Positions 36,600 through 44,475 of a DNA stretch of 64,000 bases are shown here, one piece after another; the first letter of the stretch is position 1; each line of letters opens with the position of its first letter. Origin of the DNA: Comamonas sp. SCN 67-35 (GTDB lineage: Bacteria; Pseudomonadota; Gammaproteobacteria; Burkholderiales; Burkholderiaceae_C); the NCBI GenBank assembly GCA_001725255.1, contig MEFV01000008.1:62001-126000 (forward strand), given 5' to 3'. Below the pieces are notes generated by a model. That model had not been told where the DNA came from. It ran no database searches and saw nothing but the letters and a program-made list of their open reading frames with translations. The position numbers and the translations under genes are program-made.

Positions 36600-37023
36600 G
36601 ACTGCGGTGCTGGTGATCGACACCAACATCGTGCTCGACCTGCTGGTCTTTGACGACCCCCGCTGCGCCACGCTGCACCGAGCGCTGGCCAGCGCGGGCA
36701 CACGCTGGCTGGCGACGGACGCCATGCGCGGCGAACTCGCGCGTGTGCTCGACTATCCCGCCATCCGCGCCTGGCGCGAACGCACCGAGCGCGAGGCGGC
36801 CACCATCCTGCGGCGCTTTGACGCCCGCACCGAGCGCGTGCCCGAGGCGCCCACGGCGCCCTGGCGCTGCAGCGACGCGGACGACCAGAAATTCATCGAT
36901 CTGGCGCTGGCCTGGCGCGCCACGCTGCTGAGCAAGGACCGCGCCGTGCTCAAGCTCGCCAGACGCCTGGCACCACGGGGCGCGCGCATTCAATCGAGCC
37001 TCGAAGAGCATCAGCAAACATAG
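36589..37023 (+). CDS. PIN-domain protein (COG1569-type putative ribonuclease)
   Basis: A 144-residue PIN domain. The acidic metal-site residues are D11 in VIDTNIVLD, E49 in MRGELARVL, D99 in DADDQKFIDLAL and D117 in LLSKDRAV. Family members are often toxins or RNA-processing nucleases, but no antitoxin-like gene is adjacent. The start lies inside the 3' end of the methyltransferase gene, so the two are co-transcribed. The TAG stop (37021-37023) is the first triplet of a repeat element, so the natural C-terminus may have been changed by its insertion. Confidence 0.82.
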   Translation: MTHETAVLVIDTNIVLDLLVFDDPRCATLHRALASAGTRWLATDAMRGELARVLDYPAIRAWRERTEREAATILRRFDARTERVPEAPTAPWRCSDADDQKFIDLALAWRATLLSKDRAVLKLARRLAPRGARIQSSLEEHQQT

Positions 37024-37065
37024 CTGCTCACGCTTTATCCATAAGCGTTAGAGCCCTGTTTGACC
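37021..37065 (+). repeat. Interspersed palindromic repeat (copy 5)
   Basis: TAGCTGCTCACGCTTTATCC continues with ATAAGCGTTAGAGCCCTG and TTTGACC. The core ACGCTT-TATCCAT-AAGCGT is a hairpin. It begins exactly at the stop codon of the PIN gene. Together with copies at 4054 and 23653 it defines the consensus TAGCTG-N-(A/G)CGCTT-N5-7-AAGCG(T/C)-N-AGAGGC. Confidence 0.7.
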
Positions 37066-37131
37066 AATATTCTCCCGCAAGCACGCCAAACCCTCTACCA
37101 TCGCGCCACCCTGATACACAAGGAGAAAACG

Positions 37132-38418
37132 ATGGGGCTTTTCAGCTGGAGACAGATACCGACCGAGGTGCTCGCAAGCGGCGGCGTGATCGCGCCCGAC
37201 GAGCGCCTGCCGTGGAAGGAAACCGGCCTCATGGGCATCCAGCACGTGATCGCCATGTTCGGCTCCACGGTGCTCGCGCCCATCCTCATGGGGTTCGACC
37301 CCAACCTCGCGGTCTTCATGAGCGGCATCGGCACGCTCATCTTCTTCCTCGTCACCGGCGGCAAGGTGCCGAGCTACCTCGGCTCCTCGTTCGCCTTCAT
37401 CGGCGTGGTGATCGCCGCCACCGCCTACGCGGGCAAGGGCCTGAACGCCAACATCGACGTGGCCCTGGGCGGCATCATCGCCTGCGGCGCGGTCTACGTG
37501 ATCGTCGGCCTCATCGTGCACGCGATCGGCACGGGCTGGATCGAGCGCTTCATGCCGCCGGTCGTCACGGGCGCGGTGGTCGCGGTCATCGGCCTGAACC
37601 TCGCGGGCATCCCGGTCAAGAACATGGCCGCCAACAACTTCGAGAGCTGGATGCAGGCGCTCACCTTCCTGTGCGTCGCGGGCGTGGCGGTGTTCACCAG
37701 GGGCATGGTGCAGCGCCTCCTGATCGTCGTGGGCCTGTTGATCGCCACCGTGCTCTACGCCATCTTCACCAACGGCATGGGCCTGGGCAAGCCGTTCGAC
37801 CTCTCGGGCGTGGCGGCGGCGCCGTGGCTGGGCGTGCCGCAGTTTCACACGCCGGTGTTCAGCGGCGCCGCCATGGTCCTGATCGTGCCCGTGGTCATCA
37901 TCCTCGTGGCCGAGAACCTCGGGCATCTGAAGGCCGTCACCGCCATGACCGGCAAGGACCTCGACCCCTACCTGGGCCGTGCCTTCATCGGCGATGGCCT
38001 GGCCACCATGGTGAGCGGCGCGGGCGGCGGCACGGGCGTCACGACCTACGCCGAGAACATCGGCGTGATGGCCGCCACGCGCATCTACTCCACCGCCGTC
38101 TTCCTCGTCGCCGCCTTCGTCGCGCTGCTGCTGGGCTTCTCGCCCAAGTTCGGCGCGCTGATCCAGGCGATCCCGCTGCCGGTGATGGGGGGTGTCTCCA
38201 TCGTCGTCTTCGGCCTGATCGCGATCACCGGCGCCAAGATCTGGGTGGACAACAAGGTCGATTTCTCGCAACCGCACAACCTCATCGTCGCGGCGATTCC
38301 GCTGGTGCTGGGCACAGGCGAGTTCACGCTCAAGTTCGGCGACTTCGCGCTGGGCGGCATCGGCACCGCAACCTTCGGCGCGATCCTGCTCAACGCGCTG
38401 CTGCAGCCCAGACGCTAA
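37132..38418 (+). CDS. uraA: NCS2-family uracil/nucleobase permease
   Basis: A 428-residue inner-membrane transporter with 12-14 hydrophobic segments, a proton symporter of the uracil/xanthine family. Family marks include GIQHVIAMFGSTVLAPIL near residues 34-51, VPSYLGSSFAFIG near 79, the VAENLGHLKAV segment near 262 with the substrate Glu, and GAGGGTGVTTYAENIGVMA near 300. The motif set matches UraA/RutG-like uracil permeases better than xanthine ones. The ATG at 37132 follows AAGGAGAA; an upstream start would fall in the repeat region. Confidence 0.9.
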   Translation: MGLFSWRQIPTEVLASGGVIAPDERLPWKETGLMGIQHVIAMFGSTVLAPILMGFDPNLAVFMSGIGTLIFFLVTGGKVPSYLGSSFAFIGVVIAATAYAGKGLNANIDVALGGIIACGAVYVIVGLIVHAIGTGWIERFMPPVVTGAVVAVIGLNLAGIPVKNMAANNFESWMQALTFLCVAGVAVFTRGMVQRLLIVVGLLIATVLYAIFTNGMGLGKPFDLSGVAAAPWLGVPQFHTPVFSGAAMVLIVPVVIILVAENLGHLKAVTAMTGKDLDPYLGRAFIGDGLATMVSGAGGGTGVTTYAENIGVMAATRIYSTAVFLVAAFVALLLGFSPKFGALIQAIPLPVMGGVSIVVFGLIAITGAKIWVDNKVDFSQPHNLIVAAIPLVLGTGEFTLKFGDFALGGIGTATFGAILLNALLQPRR

Positions 38419-38493
38419 CGCCAGGGTGACACCGGATCGGCGGCGCAAGGTCTAAGATCAGAGCCCATCGCCCTGCAAGACCCTGCACATCCC

Positions 38494-38916
38494 ATGCCGA
38501 TCTGGAAAAGACCCATTTCCCTCGCCGAAATCGCCGCCTGGCAGGCCGGCACCGCCACCACTCACCTGGGCATCGAGTTTCTTGAGATTGGTGACGACTT
38601 CCTGCGTGCCCGCGTGCCCGTGGATAAGCGCACGCGCCAGCCCTTCGGCTTGCTGCACGGAGGCGTGAGCGTGACGCTGGCCGAAACGCTGGGCTCCACG
38701 GGAGCGTACTACGCTTCCCCCGAAGGTCACAGCGCCGTCGGACTCGAAATCAACGCCAACCACCTGCGATCGGCCACCAGCGGCTGGGTGACGGGCACGG
38801 CGCGCCCCCTGCACATCGGCCGGCGCACGCAGGTCTGGCAGATCGACATGGTCAACGACGCGGGCGAGGCCACCTGCACCTCGCGTATCACGATGGCGAT
38901 GCTGGAGCCGCGCTGA
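38494..38916 (+). CDS. Hotdog-fold thioesterase (MenI/EntH/YdiI type)
   Basis: A 140-residue acyl-CoA thioesterase of the 4HBT/PaaI-like family. The sequence GLLHGGVSVTLAETLGS at about 52-68 carries the catalytic glutamate, and SAVGLEINANHLRSA near 80 is the second family motif. E. coli YdiI (MenI) and YbdB (EntH) are the closest well-known relatives in motif layout. The substrate here is unknown because no menaquinone or siderophore genes are nearby. It is convergent with the adenosyltransferase gene. Confidence 0.88.
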   Translation: MPIWKRPISLAEIAAWQAGTATTHLGIEFLEIGDDFLRARVPVDKRTRQPFGLLHGGVSVTLAETLGSTGAYYASPEGHSAVGLEINANHLRSATSGWVTGTARPLHIGRRTQVWQIDMVNDAGEATCTSRITMAMLEPR

Positions 38917-38920
38917 AGTT

Positions 38921-39458
38921 TCAGCCCTCGGCCCGAGAGCGCGCCAGCTTCTCGCTCTTCCAGTACACCTCGGTGCCCTCGTTCATGCGGTTGAGCACGC
39001 GCGAGAGCACGAAGAGCAGGTCCGAGAGGCGATTGAGGTATTTGCGCGGCGCGGGGCGCATCTCCTCGGTCTCCTGCAGTGACACCACGGCGCGCTCCGC
39101 GCGGCGCGCGACGGTGCGCGCCACGTGCGCCAGGCAGGCCGCGCGCGTGCCTGCGGGCAGGATGAATTCTTCCAGACGCGGCAGCGCCTTGTTGTAGTGC
39201 GCCAGCGCCTCGTCGAGCTGCGCCAGTGCCTCGTCCTTGAGCAAGGCAAAACCGGGAATCGACAGCTCGCCACCGAGGTTGAACAGCTGATCCTGGATGT
39301 CGGTAAGGAGCTGGCGCACGTCGTCCGGCATGGGTTCGCACAGCAGCAGGCCGATCTGGCTGTTGAGCTCGTCCACGTCGCCCATGGCTGTTGTTGCCCA
39401 GGCCCGTCGTGCCATCGTCTCCGGTGCGGGTGGCCACCGCCGTCACACGTTTGCCCAT
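38921..39458 (-). pseudogene. Cob(I)alamin adenosyltransferase (PduO type), frame broken near the N-terminus
   Basis: PduO-type enzymes transfer the adenosyl group from ATP to cob(I)alamin. The start ATG at 39458, preceded by CGGAGGA, reads MGKRVTAVATRTGDDGTTGLGNN. After about 39390 the homologous frame shifts and resumes with AMGDVDELNSQIGLLL, then continues intact to the stop (LPRLEEFILPAG, then YLNRLSDLLFVLSRVLNR). About 10-12 family residues (RxxKDxxRVxA-like) are absent at the join, so an out-of-frame deletion of roughly 35 bases is inferred. These residues contribute to ATP binding, so the product would be inactive unless the deletion is an assembly error. Confidence 0.82.
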
Positions 39459-39498
39459 GAAAATCCTCCGGGTTTGCAATGCCGTGATTGTGCGGCGA
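39432..39498 (-). repeat. Direct repeat A: adenosyltransferase start region
   Basis: This 67-base stretch covers the upstream region, ribosome-binding site and first ten codons of the adenosyltransferase gene. It is about three-quarters identical by eye to 41051-41116, in the same orientation. Shared blocks include CGCCGCACAAT, GGAGG, TTTTC, ATGGG, GTGTG and CGGCGGTGGCC. Confidence 0.7.
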
Positions 39499-39525
39499 TG
39501 GCCGGCGGCTCGCCAGAACGCCCAC

Positions 39526-40344
39526 TCAGCGCGCAGGCTTTGCGGCATGCACCATGCGCAGGCGCTCGCCGCGCAACTGATGCCGCGCGCTGAACAGGGC
39601 GCGAAACGCGAGCATCACGGCCCCGAACGCACCCAGCGCGGTGGCTGCGGCGATCATGAACATGATCACGATCTGATAGCGCACGGCCGAGGCGGGCGCC
39701 GCGCCAGCAAGCATCTGGCCGGTCATCATCCCGGGCAGGCTGACGATGCCCATCACCATCATGGCGTTGATGGTGGGCACCATCCCGGTGTGCAGGCTCG
39801 CGGTGATCAGCGGGTGCGCCGCCTCCCAGCGGGTGGCGCCCAGCGCGAGGGCGCTTTCGATCAGATCACGGTCACGCGCCACGCCATCCATGAAACGGCC
39901 CAGCGCCAGAGACACGCCGTTCAGCAGGTTGCCCAGCACCATGCCGAGCAGTGGAATGGCGTACTGTGCGCGATACCAGGGCTCGACATTGACGATCCCC
40001 AGCAAGGCCGCGCCCGTGACCACGTACGACGCCGCGAACACGCACAGCACGCTGTCCAGGTAGATGCCCGGAAAACGCCGCGTCGTGCGGTTGGCGGCGG
40101 CCACGCCCGCAAGCCCCGCCATCACCAGACCGATCAGCACCACCGGCAGCGGGTGGTCTAGCGCAAAGATGTAGTCCAGGATGAATCCGACCAGCAGCAA
40201 CTGCGCCACCATGCGCACGCTGGCCACGAGCAGGCTGCGCGTGAGGCCCAGACGCAGCGATGCCGACAGCGCGAGGTTGACGACGATCAGCGCAGCCGCA
40301 AAGCCCAGTTGCCAGTTGCCGATGTCCAGGTCGCGCGGATTCAT
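39526..40344 (-). CDS. fetB: FetB-type ABC iron exporter, permease
   Basis: A 272-residue inner-membrane protein with about seven helices, of the UPF0014/FetB family that exports iron with FetA in E. coli and protects from oxidative stress. Family segments include LGLTRSLLVASVRMVAQLLLVG (split over residues 33-54), ANRTTRRFPGIYLDS near 85, ALALGATRWEAAHPL near 165 and SLPGMMTGQMLAGAAP near 205. Its ATG overlaps the fetA stop by 4 bases. The ATG at 40344 gives MNPRDLDIGNW, a normal family start. Confidence 0.9.
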   Translation of the reverse strand: MNPRDLDIGNWQLGFAAALIVVNLALSASLRLGLTRSLLVASVRMVAQLLLVGFILDYIFALDHPLPVVLIGLVMAGLAGVAAANRTTRRFPGIYLDSVLCVFAASYVVTGAALLGIVNVEPWYRAQYAIPLLGMVLGNLLNGVSLALGRFMDGVARDRDLIESALALGATRWEAAHPLITASLHTGMVPTINAMMVMGIVSLPGMMTGQMLAGAAPASAVRYQIVIMFMIAAATALGAFGAVMLAFRALFSARHQLRGERLRMVHAAKPAR

Positions 40345-40991
40345 GCGGCGGCTCCCAGCGTCAGCACATGGTCGCTCACGCGCGCGCGCTGCGCGCCGTC
40401 GTGACTCACCCAGAGACAGGCACGGTCGTCCGCCTCGCGCAGCCAGGCCTGCACCAGGGCTTCGACGCACGCCGTGCGTGCCGGGTCGAGCGCAGCCGTC
40501 GGTTCATCGAGCAGCAATATCCGCGGTGCGATCAGGAGCGCACGCAGCACGTTCACGATCTGCGCTTCGCCGCCCGAAAGACGGTCGGTCTCCTGCTCCA
40601 GAAAAGTCCCGTCGATGCCGACGGTCGCAAGGTAGCCGCGTGCCACCTCATCCGAGTAGTGCTTGCCACGGTGCACGCGCAGCGCAAACGGCGCGGCCAG
40701 CGCCGCCTGCACGCGCCCCTCAGGCAGCGCCGGCCGCTGCATCACGTAGACCACGCGCGCACGGTATTCAGGCAACCGCCAGGCCGTCAGCGGCCGACCG
40801 TCAAATCGGATCTCCCCGGCCTGGGGCGTCACCAGGCCGGCGAGCGTGCGCAGCAGCAGCGACTTGCCGCTGCCCGATGGGCCGGCAATCGCCCAGCGCT
40901 CTGCGGAGCGCACGCTGAAGCCGAGCCCATGCCACAGCTCGCGTCCCTCCACGCTGCAGCGCAGCGCCTGCGCGCTCAGGATCACCTCCAT
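40341..40991 (-). CDS. fetA: FetA-type ABC iron exporter, ATP-binding protein
   Basis: A 216-residue ATPase. Walker A is GPSGSGKS at residues 37-44, the signature is LSGGE at 138-142 and Walker B is ILLLDEPT at 158-165, followed by a switch histidine in WVSHD near 195. The short length and pairing with FetB identify it. The ATG at 40991 gives MEVILSA; an upstream open stretch (to 41069 and beyond) is translated from a decayed copy of the adenosyltransferase start and is not part of the protein. Confidence 0.88.
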   Translation of the reverse strand: MEVILSAQALRCSVEGRELWHGLGFSVRSAERWAIAGPSGSGKSLLLRTLAGLVTPQAGEIRFDGRPLTAWRLPEYRARVVYVMQRPALPEGRVQAALAAPFALRVHRGKHYSDEVARGYLATVGIDGTFLEQETDRLSGGEAQIVNVLRALLIAPRILLLDEPTAALDPARTACVEALVQAWLREADDRACLWVSHDGAQRARVSDHVLTLGAAA

Positions 40992-41050
40992 GGCGCGCGA
41001 CCTGCTCTGGCGGCGCCGGCCCTGCCCGGAACACGCGGGCATCGCCGCAT

Positions 41051-41116
41051 GGCCACCGCCGACACACATTCACCCATGGAAAACCTCCTTGTCTTGCGCG
41101 CCGCATTGTGCGGCGA
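41051..41116 (-). repeat. Direct repeat B: decayed adenosyltransferase start upstream of fetA
   Basis: On the minus strand this reads CGCCGCACAATGCGGC, then AAGGAGGTTTTCC and ATGGGTGAATGTGTG followed by CGGCGGTGGCC. It matches repeat A across the ribosome-binding site and first ~10 codons (MGECVSAVA versus MGKRVTAVA). The coding similarity stops there, and 60 bases later fetA starts. Confidence 0.7.
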
Positions 41117-41249
41117 GTCGGCATGCCCGGCCGGTGTTACAGCTCGCGCCTGGATGTTGGCCTGGGCAACAACAGGCAAAAAGGCTGGCCTCGCAGGCAA
41201 CGACGCAGTGCAATGAAGCCCTGTACCACCTCGCAAGGCCATGCTCGCC

Positions 41250-41471
41250 ATGAAACCCCTGCACCAACGCCCCTTCAATTTCGACGCCTGCAGCGTGATG
41301 CTGTTCGCCGCCATCACCCTGAGTGGCCCCGCAGCGCTGCGGGCCCAGACCCCCAGCCGCGCGCCACAGACCCAGGGCAGCCCCGCATCCACTGCACCCG
41401 CCCCGACCACCCCCGATGCCTCGCAAGCAGCCCTGAAACGCACCAGGATCGAGTCCGACACAAAACGTTGA
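41250..41471 (+). CDS. Possible small exported protein, unknown
   Basis: A 73-residue open frame from the ATG at 41250 (an ATG at 41241 adds three residues). The N-terminus has basic residues then SVMLFAAITLSGPAALRAQ, which resembles a signal peptide with an A-x-A site near 35. The remainder is Pro/Ser/Thr/Ala-rich and low in complexity, like short secreted or cell-wall linkers in this lineage. The ribosome-binding site is weak. I do not recognise a family; it may be spurious. Confidence 0.3.
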   Translation: MKPLHQRPFNFDACSVMLFAAITLSGPAALRAQTPSRAPQTQGSPASTAPAPTTPDASQAALKRTRIESDTKR

Positions 41472-41563
41472 CCCCTTTGAGGCACGGCCCCCCTCAGGCA
41501 CGTGCGGGAACCCGGCGGCATTCCACTCGGTGGTATTCTTTTCGGCCTACCGAGGCCCAACCC

Positions 41564-42997
41564 ATGAACGCCCCCGACATCGCCACCCATCTGCAACCCG
41601 CCATCGCCCAGCGCCCCATTCCCCAAGTCCTGCTCGACGCGCTTGCCGGGCGCTTTGGCGCGCAATGCTCGACCGCCATGGCCGTGCGCGAGCAGCACGG
41701 GCGCGACGAATCGGCGTTCACCACCGTCCCGCCTCCGGCCGCCGTCGTCTTTGCCGAGAGCACGCAGGACGTGGCCGATGCCGTCAGACTCGCCCACGAC
41801 CACGCGGTGCCCGTCATCGCCTGGGGCGTGGGCTCGTCGCTGGAGGGACACGTGCTGGCCGTGCAAGGCGGCATCTGCATCGACGTGAGCCGCATGAACC
41901 GCGTGCTCGCCATCAACGCCGAGGATCTCACCGTCACCGTGCAGCCGGGCATCACGCGCAAGGCGCTGAACGATGCCGTGAAGGACACGGGCCTGTTCTT
42001 CCCCATCGACCCCGGCGCCGACGCGAGCATCGGCGGCATGACCGCCACGCGCGCCTCGGGCACGAACGCGGTGCGCTACGGCACCATGCGCGAGAACGTG
42101 CTGGCGCTCGAAGTCGTCACCGCCAGCGGCGAGGTGATCCGCACCGGCACGCACGCGCGCAAGAGCAGCGCGGGCTACGACCTCACGCGACTGATGGTGG
42201 GCAGCGAGGGCACGCTCGGGCTCTTCACCGAGATCACCGTGCGCCTGCACCCGCTGCCCGAAGCCGTGAGCGCGGCGATCTGTTCCTTCCCCAGCATCGA
42301 GGCAGCGGTGCGCACCGTCATCCAGACCATTCAGCTGGGCGTGCCGATCGCCCGCGTGGAGCTGATCGACGCCAACAGCGTGCGCGCCGTCAACCGCCAC
42401 AGCAAGCTCACGCTGCGCGAGCAGCCCCTGCTGCTGATGGAGTTCCACGGCTCGCCCGCGAGCGTGAAGGAGCAGGCCGAAACCGTGCAGACGATCGCCA
42501 GCGAGCACGGTGGCGCCGACTTCGAATGGGCCGATACGCCCGAGGAGCGCACGCGCCTGTGGACCGCGCGGCACAACGCCTATTTCGCCGCCGTGCAAAG
42601 CCGCCCGGGCTGCCGCTGCATCACCACCGACACCTGCGTGCCGATCTCGCGCCTGGCGGACGCGCTGCTCGACAGCGTGGCCGAGGCCAACGCCAGCGGC
42701 ATCCCCTACTTCCTCGTGGGCCACGTGGGGGACGGCAACTTCCACATGGGCTATTTGATCGACCCCGACGATCCGCACGAGCGCGAGCGCGCCGAGCAAC
42801 TCAACCATCAGCTCGTGCGCCGCGCGCTCGCGCTCGGCGGCACCTGCACCGGCGAGCACGGGGTGGGCATTCACAAGATGGGATTTCTGGCCGAGGAAGC
42901 GGGCAGCGGGGCGATCGAGATGATGCGCGCGATCAAGCAGGCGCTCGATCCCGAGAACATCCTCAACCCCGGCAAGATTTTCACGGCACGGGCGTGA
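41564..42997 (+). CDS. FAD-linked oxidase, D-lactate/2-hydroxyacid dehydrogenase type
   Basis: A 477-residue flavoprotein of the DLD/GlcD family. The FAD_binding_4 domain covers about 55-235, with VPVIAWGVGSSLEGH near 83, DPGADASIGGMTATRASG near 149 and GSEGTLGLFTEI near 213. The C-terminal FAD-oxidase domain has VGHVGDGNFH near 387 and GGTCTGEHGVG near 425 with the metal/substrate histidines. This matches cytochrome-linked D-lactate dehydrogenases. glcE and glcF are absent, so it is not a full glycolate oxidase. The electron acceptor is unknown. Confidence 0.88.
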   Translation: MNAPDIATHLQPAIAQRPIPQVLLDALAGRFGAQCSTAMAVREQHGRDESAFTTVPPPAAVVFAESTQDVADAVRLAHDHAVPVIAWGVGSSLEGHVLAVQGGICIDVSRMNRVLAINAEDLTVTVQPGITRKALNDAVKDTGLFFPIDPGADASIGGMTATRASGTNAVRYGTMRENVLALEVVTASGEVIRTGTHARKSSAGYDLTRLMVGSEGTLGLFTEITVRLHPLPEAVSAAICSFPSIEAAVRTVIQTIQLGVPIARVELIDANSVRAVNRHSKLTLREQPLLLMEFHGSPASVKEQAETVQTIASEHGGADFEWADTPEERTRLWTARHNAYFAAVQSRPGCRCITTDTCVPISRLADALLDSVAEANASGIPYFLVGHVGDGNFHMGYLIDPDDPHERERAEQLNHQLVRRALALGGTCTGEHGVGIHKMGFLAEEAGSGAIEMMRAIKQALDPENILNPGKIFTARA

Positions 42998-43009
42998 GGA
43001 GCCCGGAGG

Positions 43010-43417
43010 TCAGGAAGCCTCGATGCGCGGATAGAACTCGCGGTTTTCCTGCTGCATGCGGTCCCATACGGGCTTGAGCGTCAGGTTGGCGGCACGCCGG
43101 AAGCCGTCGAAATCGGCGGCGATCTTGGCCCCAAGGTTCCAGTTGCGCGCGAATGTCATGAAACGGCTGGCGATATCGGCCATCTCGTTCTCGAAGCGAC
43201 GGCTCAGTGCCACAACCTGCGGATCCTGCGATTTTTCGAGCGAGGGGTAGAGAAACTTGTCCTCGGCCGCCAGATGCAGGCGGATCGTGGTGGAAAACTT
43301 CACCAGCGCAGTCGCGATTTCATCGCTCGCCGCGACCCCCAGTTGCGTGAGATCGCGCAGGCGCTGAATGCCGCTCAGGATGGCAACGTGGTCGGTCTTG
43401 AATTTGTCGATGTTCAT
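43010..43417 (-). CDS. Hemerythrin-like (HHE) domain protein
   Basis: A 135-residue four-helix protein. His10 in KTDHVAILSG and the segment IRLHLAAEDKFLYPSL near residues 50-65 (H-x3-E) are the hemerythrin-type iron ligands; the C-terminus has EFYPRIEA in place of a final His/Asp cluster, so metal binding may be partial. The ATG at 43417 gives MNIDKFKTDH. Possible roles are oxygen or iron sensing or storage. It is convergent with the oxidase gene. Confidence 0.72.
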   Translation of the reverse strand: MNIDKFKTDHVAILSGIQRLRDLTQLGVAASDEIATALVKFSTTIRLHLAAEDKFLYPSLEKSQDPQVVALSRRFENEMADIASRFMTFARNWNLGAKIAADFDGFRRAANLTLKPVWDRMQQENREFYPRIEAS

Positions 43418-43534
43418 GCAGTGATCCCTGGGTGGAAGCGGCGTGGATGAGCGCCACAGTTCGTTACATCCTGGACCGCATCCTATCGGCGAGCACCTTT
43501 TCCGTCTCAAGAATGATTCGCATCCACAATCATC

Positions 43535-44449
43535 TCAGGGAGACTCAGTGAAGACCGAGCACCAGCCCCGTTCTGGCGCACGCGCCCAGCGCTCCAGCCG
43601 CGCCCACAGCCACTGCACGCCGTCGTGCCCAGGCGCCTGCAGGCCGTGGTCGGCACCGGGGAGGCGCACCACGCAGTACGGCGCGGCGCGGCCCTGCGCC
43701 AGCGCCTCGAAGTGCCGGTAGGCGGCCTGCGGCACCAGCGCATCGTCCTCGCCCCAGATCTGCAGCAGCGGCCACGGCCCCGTGAGCAACAGCACCTGTA
43801 CGGGCCAGTGCCAGAAGTCGCGCCAATACCGCAGGCTGCGGCCTTGCACCACGCTCACGTCGTCGGCCGCGCCTGCCTGTGCCCGCGCCAGTTCATCCCA
43901 TGCCGCGCGTTCGCCCAGGCGCTCGGCCTGCAGCCGACCGGCCTGCGCGGGGTCCAAGCCGCTGCTGCCGACCAGCACCAGCGCCGCCGGGTGCAAGCGC
44001 GCCGCCAGCGCGGGCAGCAATTCGGCCCCTTCGGAGATGCCGACGAGCACCAGCGGGAGCGGTGGCGATGCCAGCTCGCGCTGCCACGCGGCCAATGCCG
44101 CCTGCGCATCGGCCAGCCAGGGCGCAAGCGCATCGTGGCGTACAAAATCGGCTCCACAGTCCGCAGGTGCGGTCGTTGCATCGGCCGCTACTGTGCGCTT
44201 GTGCAATACCAGTACGCGCGCATGCAGCAGGCCCGCGAAATAGCGCTCGGCCACCGTGCCCATGCCCGCGCAGCCCGAGCCCGGAATGACCGCCACCCGA
44301 AACCGTTCCGGCGGCGCTAGCGGCCCGCGCACGATGGCCTGCAGCGGCGTGCCATCCGCCCCCGGCAAGGGGTGCGGCGTGAAGGCCAAAGCCCACGCGC
44401 CCGCGCACAAGCCCAGCGTCAGCAGCGCCAGCCCCGCCCGGAGCACCAC
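43535..44449 (-). CDS. Alpha/beta-hydrolase with signal peptide
   Basis: A 304-residue protein starting at GTG 44449. The N-terminus (residues 1-22) looks like a signal peptide ending WALA. The hydrolase triad candidates are Ser139 in GISEGA (G-x-S-x-G), an Asp in WGEDDALVP near 233 and His in GADHGLQ near 267. The fold resembles periplasmic esterases/peptidases of the DLH/prolyl oligopeptidase-like group. It starts 26 bases after the stop of the CsgG-like gene on the same strand and could be the last gene of that operon; the substrate is unknown. Confidence 0.7.
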   Translation of the reverse strand: MVLRAGLALLTLGLCAGAWALAFTPHPLPGADGTPLQAIVRGPLAPPERFRVAVIPGSGCAGMGTVAERYFAGLLHARVLVLHKRTVAADATTAPADCGADFVRHDALAPWLADAQAALAAWQRELASPPLPLVLVGISEGAELLPALAARLHPAALVLVGSSGLDPAQAGRLQAERLGERAAWDELARAQAGAADDVSVVQGRSLRYWRDFWHWPVQVLLLTGPWPLLQIWGEDDALVPQAAYRHFEALAQGRAAPYCVVRLPGADHGLQAPGHDGVQWLWARLERWARAPERGWCSVFTESP

Positions 44450-44475
44450 GCCAATGGCACGCAGGGGCTTTGCCC

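Larger units (their letters stand above)
40992..41563. other. 572-base stretch without a confident gene
   Basis: Between fetA and the FAD-linked oxidase this region holds the decayed repeat B (41051-41116), a GC-rich spacer, and one small plus-strand open frame with a signal-peptide-like start (41250-41471). No tRNA, terminator with T tract or other convincing RNA was seen. The oxidase promoter must lie in the last ~90 bases, where no clear -35/-10 pair stood out. Confidence 0.6.

Noticed and set aside
40992..41069. N-terminal extension of fetA
   Set aside because: The extra codons derive from the decayed adenosyltransferase start copy and have no FetA similarity; the ATG at 40991 gives the normal family start.
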